A stretch of 64,000 nt of DNA from Ampelocalamus luodianensis (taxonomy: Eukaryota > Streptophyta > Magnoliopsida > Poales > Poaceae). Below the pieces are notes generated by a model that was not told the DNA's origin, did not search any database, and worked only from the letters and a program-made list of their open reading frames with translations. A program made the translations under genes and the position numbers. Location of the stretch: the NCBI GenBank assembly GCA_036346255.1, contig CM070623.1, positions 1,044,033 through 1,108,032 of the forward strand, in the 5' to 3' direction. Below are positions 25,801-35,300 of this stretch, piece after piece (the stretch's first letter is position 1; each line of letters begins with the position of its first letter).

Positions 25801-28800
25801 GACTAAAAAGAAGAGCCGAGAACAGGGCCCAGCAAAGACGGAGGTTTAACTGGAGGAGTAGGCCGAGGGCGGTGAGAGTAGTGCAAGGGAAATGGTGGAA
25901 TATCAACAAAAGAGCTGGAAGGAACATTCCGAAAGTCAGAAAGCGAAACAAGTGGTACGAGGTTAGTAAGGTCGGGACTCATCGAAGGTGACGTCCCGAG
26001 ATCCTTACTCGGCGAGCAACAGGGTCGTAGCAGCAAGAACCCTTATTCTCAAGACTGTAGCCAAGAAAAACACACTCAACTGATCAGCTTGGTGTGCTCA
26101 CGAGGCGGAAGGACAAAGCAGACAAAGCCAAAACAGCGAAGGTGACTACTCTGGAGCCCGACCGTAGAGACGTTCGATAGGAGTAGAGCCTTGAAGAGCA
26201 GTGGAGGGTAGCATTGTGATGAGGAAAGCAACAGTGGAGACAACCTCAGTCTAGAAATGAGGTGGAATAGAAGAGGCAAGCATGAGAGCACGAGCTATCT
26301 CAAGCAAGTGACGATGCTTACGCTCAGAGACAGTTCCGAGCATGAGCACCAAGGCAAGAGGATTGGGGAAGAGTACACTGCTCAGCGAGAAAGCGACAAA
26401 AAACAGCAAATAGGTATTCCCTAGCAGAGTCTGTACGGAACACACGAATGTCCGAATCAAACTGAGTACGAACCATGGTGGTCAACATCTGGTAAATAGA
26501 GAGGTGATTGCGAGAGGACATGAAGTAGATCCAAGTATGACGAGAATAATCATCAATAAAGATCATAGTATCGGTGACCCTTTTTGAAACAAAGCGAGTC
26601 AGATCCCAAACGTCTGAGTGAACAAGATCAAAAGGATGAGTAGAAACATAATCACTAGAGGATAGAGGAGTTACAGCTGCTTGCCAAGCTCGCAACCCAT
26701 ACAAGCTAAAGAGGTCACCAGAAACAGACTCAAGAAGACTACGACCTACTAGAGACGACAGTCGCAATCCACAAAAATGACCTAAACGATGGTGTCACTG
26801 AGCAAAGGAAGCAGTAGAGAACATAGCAAAAACAGAGGCAGGTGTAGTGGCTGACTGGCTGGTGGAGACAGCGGAAGGAAGGTGTAGCCAGTCGAGCTCC
26901 AAAAGATGCTGCGCATCACGGCGCTGAAGGCCACCACCAAGCAGTCCCTGTGCGGCAGTCCTGTACACAACAAGAGTTGGACATAAGAATAACACGACAG
27001 TCGTGATAAGTGATCTGATCGACCAACATAAATTGCATAGTAAGCTTAGGAACATGAGAGACTGCAAGAACATGAAAGGAAGAAGTAGAAAGGATGCATC
27101 GGCCTGCAACAGGAAGGGAGGTACCATCTGTGGTCTGAACAGTGGAAGGAAGAGCTGTGGGACTCACAGAAGTGAGATGAGTAGAATCGTGTCATGTGAA
27201 AAGAAGCACCAGAATCCAAGATCCACGGATAAAAATACTGCACGAGGATGGTGGCGGAAGGGAAGAAGAGTGAGCCAGACGAGCAGAGCCCGAGGAGCCT
27301 GAGGACAGCAACTCGGGGCAGGGGCGGTGGCAACTCGAGGACCAAGATAGAGCCGGCGGCGAAGGCCTCATTGCCGTGGAGATCAGCGTCGCCTGGGCGC
27401 GTAGCCACTAGGAGCGCAGAGAGGAGCTCTATCCACTCGGTGGCCTCGCGCTCGAGCCGCTCAACGCGGACCCGCAACGAGGGAGTTAGCCTCATCGCTG
27501 GTGGCCGTGACGTGCGCGAGGCGGCGGCGCTCGGCCTCTGTCCAGAGGCGTGGTGGTCGATGAAGATCGCTCGGGGCGGCGGAGGGATGACGAGCGCCTC
27601 CGCGGCTGCTCACTCTGCCTTGCCGAGCTTCTAGGTGTGGTCGAAGCTGGGTCCCATGTGGCGGTGGGACGCAAGCTGCCCGAGGCAGCGGGATCCGGTG
27701 GCAGAGTGGCAGGATCCGGTAGCAGGGCATCTAGATCCGGCGGTGGGGCATGAGCTGGTGGCGGGACGTCTCAACAGGGGCATCGGGCTCGGTGCAGCAC
27801 ATCTAGGTTTGGTGCGACGGCTCGAGGAGGCGGCTCGGTGTGGCGGGGGCAGCCTGTAGCATTGGAGCTTGGTGCGGCGGTTGAGGGAGCCGTGCTCGAG
27901 GCGGCGGCGTGCGGGAGCAGGGGAGGATCGGCGGGAGTAGATCTGGTGGCTCGGTCGAGCTTGAGGGCGGCAGGAGGCCAGCTCGGGGCAGGACATGGCG
28001 GCGGGATCTAGCGGCCCGGGAGCTCAGGGGCTGCGGCGATAGCTCAGGCGAGAGTAGATCTAGCGGCCCTAGCGAGCTCGAGCAGACGCTTGAGGGCGGC
28101 GACGGCGTGGCATCGGGGATAAAGGAAATTGAGGAGGCCAGAGGAGAGGAGACGTCTCGGCTCGACTCGAAGGAGGCTGCGATGGCGCTCAGGCGGCGGG
28201 CTAGAGGTAGGGTTAGGGTTTTGGGAGAGCCATGGCTCTCATACCATGTTGGAATGAACATTTGATCTATTCTAGTGGGCCAAAATGCCAAATATACAAG
28301 TTACATGTCTAGGTAAATATGCAAAGAGCACCCTATACATGTCTAGGTAAATATGCAAAGAGCACCCAATACAAGCTAACATCTAACATTAATGATTATT
28401 GGCCAATCCATGATGGTGTTCTCTTTCTTGCTGCTTCCTTTAACACTTTGACCCCAAAATCCAATTTTTGAACTTCATGATGACTGACAGGCTGAAAGCA
28501 ATAGCCAGCAGCTAAATGTGTAATAAGAAGTGTGCTGAGAAACTTTGCATGCTTGTTCATGTTAAACTGGAACCATCATTTTTAACCAGTATGAATTTAT
28601 GGTCCACCTAATGCAAGGAGGCTGATAGCTTCGATGTTTCAGCTATTTTTGCCAAATTGGCAGATTGTAACAGACCATTTTACATAGTCTAATCAGGTTG
28701 CTTGTGATATTGTTGTAACATATTGATGACTCTACCTCGGTTTATTCAGGAAAAGGAAAGAAGATCATCAGAGTCTCTCCTAATGTCACAGTTTCCTTTG

Positions 28801-29257
28801 ACACTAAAGAAGCAACTTGTTGATGATTGGGAGTTTGTCACGCAGCTGGGTAAGGTATTCAATTCTTTGACTGGACTGTCTTTGATATGTGTGTGTGTGT
28901 GTATGTATATATATATATATATATAGGAAAATGGTATGGTACTCTGGAGTACGTGTATCATAATACCTCTTTATCTATTTGAGTATACTTCAATAATAAT
29001 TATAAGATACTCCAAAGTGAGTTCCATGAAAAAATTTATTAAATACCACTTTTTATAGCAAAATTTGTGTATATACTTCTTTTATATGTGAAAAAGGATA
29101 TATAGCAAAAAACAAAGGGCTCCGATGAAATTTTTTCAATCAAATCGCATTGGAGTATCTTATAATTGGTATTTAAGTATATTGAAAATGATAAAAAGTA
29201 TAATATGTGCGTTTATGGTATATTAGAAGTGGAGTACATACTCATACTAAACGGTGT

Positions 29258-29310
<53 letters not shown>

Positions 29311-32300
29311 CACTCCGTCTTGCTTGTTAAATTGTAGTTAAATATTGTATTTCAATTGGCATGGAAATAACATGTATACCAAAGAAAAGGGTACGCATCA
29401 AATGGGAACAAGCCTTAAAATAAGAGAATGAACTAGCAATCTTGACCATTGGATATGATGTACATATCTATACCATCCAAACATGATCCAATAATTGAGA
29501 TTTTAATTCCTATCTTTCTATTTTAAGCATACTTCCTACTATATACATTCTCCTAAGGAAAACCAATTTTTACTAAGAATCCTGTGATGCTTGGTGGGCA
29601 TTAAGAGCCCCTTTGTTTTCTTGCATTCAATTCCTTATCTGCCCGTACCTATGTGTGTAATGGTGTATCTTTTGTATATTCTGTGTTAATCTATGGAATT
29701 GGGTTCACTGGATCTTTTTGAATGTGAATGATGTATACCTTTTTTTATTTTTCATGTAAGATATAATCGTAAGGAACTAAGGACACTACCTTGGACTAGT
29801 CTTTGCATTAGTTGTGGATTTGGAAAGCTACTTGTTAGAAAACTATGGATCGGATATGTGCTTCCTGCATTGTCAGCATCCAAAGGTTACATTTGTCATT
29901 CTCATCAATTTCCTTTCATAAAAGAGAACCATATTTGCTTTGTTCAATTGTTCTTATAGTCTTGTGGGCTGAGTCTCATTGCTTGGTTCAATTATCTTCA
30001 GGAAATTCTATTTGCTATAAATTCGTCACATCAGCCTGAGCATTTTCCTTGTCCTGCAGCTTGTAAAACTACCTCGATCCCCCACTGTCGATGATATTCT
30101 AAAGAAGTATTTAGAGCACCGGACAAAGAAGGATAGCAAGTGAGTAGTCTATGTTGACACGAATTCAGATTTATTAGGCATTTTTTTCTGGTCACATGTG
30201 CAGTCATGTAATGGTCTACTGGATTTGTGAGCAAGGATCAAAATCTCGAACTGGAGGAAAAACTGCCCGGCGGCCGGTAACCGGAAAAAAAACGATGAAA
30301 ATCCGAATGCTGAAATTTGAATTGGGGATGTAACTGCCGGGATTTTGAATTTAAATTTAAATTTAAATTTGAAAAATTTCGGCCGGTTTTTTCCTCCCGG
30401 TTCCCACCGGTTTTTCCGGTAACCACCAGGATTTTGATCCTTGTTTGTGAGACTCAGTTTTAACTTAATGTTACATTTTTCAATTATGCAACTGTGTAAC
30501 TGCATAATTATAAAGCATCATAGCGTCATATACATTGATGATTCAGTTATTATGCCTGGTGGTTTGGATGCTTTCTTCCCATTATGATTGCTAACAGTTA
30601 CAGGCTTCCAACTCTGACAATTATTTTCCCATTTGGACAGCTTTCATGTTTAGCTGTAGTAAGGGCTGTAGTTCATCTGGTGTGCTTTGTGCCTGGTAGT
30701 GATTGTTACAAGCATGCAGCAGAAACCAAGACAAAATGTTCAGTATTTATGTGTCATTCTTTTTAGTCATATTAACATGACAAAAAAAGTCAATTGACCT
30801 CTTGCTGGATCAAATCTGCTAATTTATCATCAGTATGGTGAATTTCCTACAGCTTAAGCTAATGAAGAACAATTGTTTTACTTATTCATATCGCTAACTA
30901 CAATTATGCAAATTCTGTTCTTGTGCAATATTGTTTTAAATTTCATTTAATTCTGGTCCAAAGCTATTTACGTCATTTGTCAAGCATTATTTTGTTTAAG
31001 TTTTTTGTGCTACTTCTGTTACTAGTATCAAGTGTTGCTTTCTTCACAAACTCTATTATAGCTTTACTATCTTTTGTATTGAAGGATAAATGACTCCTAT
31101 GCTGAGATTTTGAAAGGATTACGCTGTTACTTTGATAAAGCATTGCCTGCAATGCTTTTATATAAGAAAGAGCGGCAGCAATATACCGAAGAAGTTAAAG
31201 GTGATGTTTCACCCTCGACTGTATATGGAGCTGAGCATCTACTGCGCCTTTTTGGTATGTCCAAGTTGTCCATTACAGGAGATCTTGTGTCTCCAATTTA
31301 TCGTTTCATATGATTCCTCGGTTTGATATTCTTCAGAAGGCTTTAGTACATGAGGCCATAAAATAATTATTTTGGATGTTATCTTATTATTTTATCTGAG
31401 TTGTGTTGATCAACCGTTGGCCAGTAGTAGCAACATCTACTATCCTTAGTATTATTGGTTTAACTGATAGGATGCTTAGGTACTTGTTAAGCCTGCAGCT
31501 CTTGCACACCTTCTTGGTGGCAATGAAATCTTAATACTCCTATAAAGCTACAAAACAAAACTTATGGAAGTGCCACATAAACACAAATTTCACATGCTGT
31601 TGGATGACCGTCCAATGGTGTGAATTGCTTGTTAGTATTATTATCTAGAACTCACACTATTCTCTTGAGTCGCCACTCGGCAGTTGCATGAAATAAATGT
31701 AAGACTGGCATTTGTAATTGCATTGACTTGGTAGGAAAGAGGAGGGAAAGGCCAGGCTTTTCATATCCATGTACGGTGGTTTTGATTTCCTGTTCACGCT
31801 ACAAAAATCCCTCGTCATGCATTCATCATTATTTTATTTTTTACTCCTGGTATATATATACAATTATCATTTCATTTCTTTTTCCGTTTCTTTTTGTCTC
31901 TTAGAGATTCCTGCATAGTCTATAACTGAGCTGCTATGATCAAGTAACATGTACCAAGGTAAAATGGCTTCATGATGTTGGAATGAACCATTGTCTATTC
32001 CAATGGGCTAAGACTAAATATACAAGGTATAGTGTATGGTAAATCAACTAACATTTAACACTCCTCAAACTCATGGTGGATCAACACCGAGTTTGGAGAG
32101 TTAGTAACTGTGTTGAGCTTGAGTTTGTGCCTTGATGAACAAACCAGCTAACTAAAGCTCGAAGGCACATACTAATGAGCAATAACTTGGTTCTACATCT
32201 GTGATCTCATGTACGAAGCATCTACTCCAATGTGCTTGGTGAGGTCATGCTTCACTGGTCCTCGAGCAATGCTGATCGCGCTAATATTGTCTGATAAGAG

Positions 32301-35300
32301 AGGAGTCAGTACAGAAGCTGAAACACCGAAGTCCTCAAGTAGCCACCAAAACCAAGTGATCTCAACTGTCAACGCCGTCATGGCTCGCAACTCAGTCTCA
32401 GTACTCGAACGAGAAACTGTAGTCTGCTTCTTGGTCTTCCAAGCAATTAGAGAGGAACAAAGGAAAACACAATAAGCAGAAAGAGACTGACGATCAGAAG
32501 GATCGCTACCCCAGGTCGCATCAGAGTACGTCTGAAGCTCCAGAGAGCTGGAAAGAGGAAAGAAAAGGTGACGACTGATAGAGTGATGGTCCCACGAAGA
32601 TATCGTAGGACACGAAGGTGACTGTAGTGGAGTTGAGTGGGAGCAGAAATGAAGTGACTTAGAATGTGAACAGGGTGAGAAATGTCCCCGTGTGTAAGGA
32701 AGGTGTAGCTAGTCGAGCTTCCAAAGACGCCGCGCATCATGGCGTTGAGGGCCACCACCAAGTAGAGTCCCTGTGCGGCGGTCCTGTACACAACAAGAGT
32801 CGGACTCAAGAATAACACGATAGTCTTGATCAATGATCTGATCGACTAACATAAACTGCATGGTAAGCTTAGGAACATGAGAGATTGCACGAACATGAAA
32901 GGAAGAAGTGAAAAGGATGCATCGGCCTACAACAGGAAGAGAGGTATTATCTGCAGTCTGAACAGTGGAAGGAAGAGCTGTGGGACTCACAAAAGTGATG
33001 TGAGTAGAATCTGGTGTCATGTTAAATGAAGTACCAGTGTCCAAGATCCATAGAGACAAAATACTGGACGGGAGGTGGCGGAGGCGAGGACTACTGAGAA
33101 GCAAGAGCCAGACGAGCAGAGCCCGAGGCGTCTGAGGTGGCTCGCGGTGGCCGGCGAAGATCGCTCGGGGCGGCGGAGGGACGATGAGCACCTCCGCGAT
33201 GACCCACTTCGCCTTGTGGAGCTTCTTGGCGTGGTCGTAGGTGGGGTTGGTTATCGCTCACCACCAAGACGCAGAATCGGCACGGTGGTAACCTACCGGA
33301 ATTTTGATCCCCGGTCCGATGGATAAGTCTCGTGTTGGCTTTGCCGCCTTCAAGGACAAAGATCCATGATCGCGGTTAGCATCTCTTTTGGACAGAGCAT
33401 CTTGGACTAGCTTTAGGACTAGCTTTAGAGGACAGAGCATCTAGGACAGAGCATCTTAGACTAGCATATGCTTGGTGGTTAGCCCTATAAATATGTATCC
33501 CCAACCCTCAAAGTTGGCATGGCATTGTGAAGAGAAAATATACAAGAAAAATTGCCCCATCTCCAAGTGTCATCCTCTCCATGAAAGTAAGGATCTTGCT
33601 ATCACCAATAGTAAGAGTCCAAATGACTAACAAGTGGTATCGAGCTATACTATCCGTAGCCCGAGCATCTCCCGCTCATCTCCTTCTCCGCCTCGCAGCA
33701 GCCCCAATGCAGAGCAGCAGCCCGGCCGCCCACGCCACTCTCTCCGAGACGGCAAGCACTGCCGGCGCCTCTCTCCACGCAACACCCTCAAGAGCGCCAT
33801 GTCCGCAGGCGCTCGGCCTTCGGCCGCCGAGCACGCGGCGGCCGACGACCGAAGCTCGCTGCGCAGCAACAAGAGCGGCAGCGGCGAGAGACCGCAGCGG
33901 GCGCAAAGGCGCCGAGGCCGGCAGGCGGAGCCGGGCAGCAGCAGCATGGAGGCGGAAGCAAGAATGGCGGCAGATGCAGCGTCGCGGCGCCGCAAAGATA
34001 GGTCAAGGTCTGCGCGGCAGCAGCAGCAGCCCATCTCGCTGATGATAGCGACGCGACCTTGAGCAGCTGGAGAGGAGGCGCCAGCGGCGAAGCGCAGATG
34101 GCGGCCGCGCGCGCCACGAAGCTTGGCGGCAATCCAAACAGCGCGGCCGCGACCGATGGCGCTCGAGGAAGCGCGCGACGGCGGTGGCGCTCTGGAGGAG
34201 GCGCTCGGCGGCGGCGCTCGAGGAGGCGCTGGCGGTGGCGCCCGAAGAGGCGCGCACGACAACGGCGGCAGACGGTCGATAGAGCCTCGCGGCCTTCACA
34301 GCGCGGCGGGTTCTCTCCCGGACCGTCACCGTGGTTACCACGGTTCCGTGTCGTTGTCGGGACGCCGCCGGCGGCGGTGGTTTACCTCACCAAGGCCAAC
34401 CACGCCGAGCGGGCCGCGGTGATGAAGGCGAGGCTCGTGCACGGCACATGCGGGAGGCGGTCCGGACGGCGACGCCGACCACGATCAGATCGACGGCGCT
34501 GATGCCCTCATCGCCGCAGCCCCGCCCGAGATGCGCTTCGCTCTCCAACAAGCGATCGCCAGGAGGCTTGGGACGCCATCGCCGCGCACGCGACGGCAGC
34601 CGACCGCGCCGCAAGTCCACACCGCAGCACTTCGCGACGGAGCGGAGACCGCCTTCAAGCGGCGAGGACGTTGATGACTTTGCTCTCGCCTCAACACTCG
34701 CCGCAGGTTGGTAAAGTTCGCGACGACACCTACAATGAGGAGAGAGTCAGAGAAGCTCTTTCGCCGCGCCCCAGAAGTACAAGCAGATGGCTCGGCCGAT
34801 CCAGTCTCTGCTGGACCTCTCCACGATGTCGATCGAGGAGGCGATAGGTCGCCTCAAGGTCGCCAATAGTGATGAGCCACGCTCTCTCTCGGACCCGTCA
34901 CCATTGGCGGAAGCTCCTCCTCACTCGGGAGGAGCTGGTCCGCCATTAAGGTGACAGGAAGAAGGAGCCTTCTTCCACGACAGCGCCGCGTGCGTGATAA
35001 GCGCGGCAAGCAGCGCAAAGACGCCGAGCATGGGCGCGAGGACGCGCCGAGGTGATGACCGTGGAGGCGCCGGGCGGCGCTGGGCAAACAAGAGCCGACG
35101 AGACGACTCTTGCTACAATCGCGCAAGCCCGTCATCGGGCCAAGAATTGTCGATACCACGACGACGCCAGCCCACGCCGCGCAGCGGAGGAGGAGGAGCA
35201 TCCGGCTCGTTCATTGCTCAGCGAGCATCGACCACCTCGGCGGCACCGGCCGCGCTCCTCCACCTTGACGAGCCAAAAGCACACGCCTCTTCGGCGAAAG

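Larger units (their letters stand above)
23748..28388 (-). mobile_element. Complete but decayed Ty1/copia element in MRG intron 6
   Basis: Two 142-bp LTRs (23748-23889 and 28247-28388), both starting TGTTGGAATGAAC, are flanked by a perfect TTAAT duplication (23743-23747 and 28389-28393). The PBS sits left of the right LTR, where the minus strand reads TGGTATGAGAGCC, so the element is antisense to MRG. The domain order on the minus strand is a short gag, protease, integrase, RT, RNase H, which defines copia. Frames are broken at many places and a DNA element is nested in RT. The LTRs differ at roughly 16 of 142 positions by eye, so the insertion is old. Confidence 0.93.

Noticed and set aside
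33246..33316. Possible right end of a hAT MITE (GGAATTTTGATCCCCGG)
   Set aside because: Only one end is seen and no duplication can be tested.
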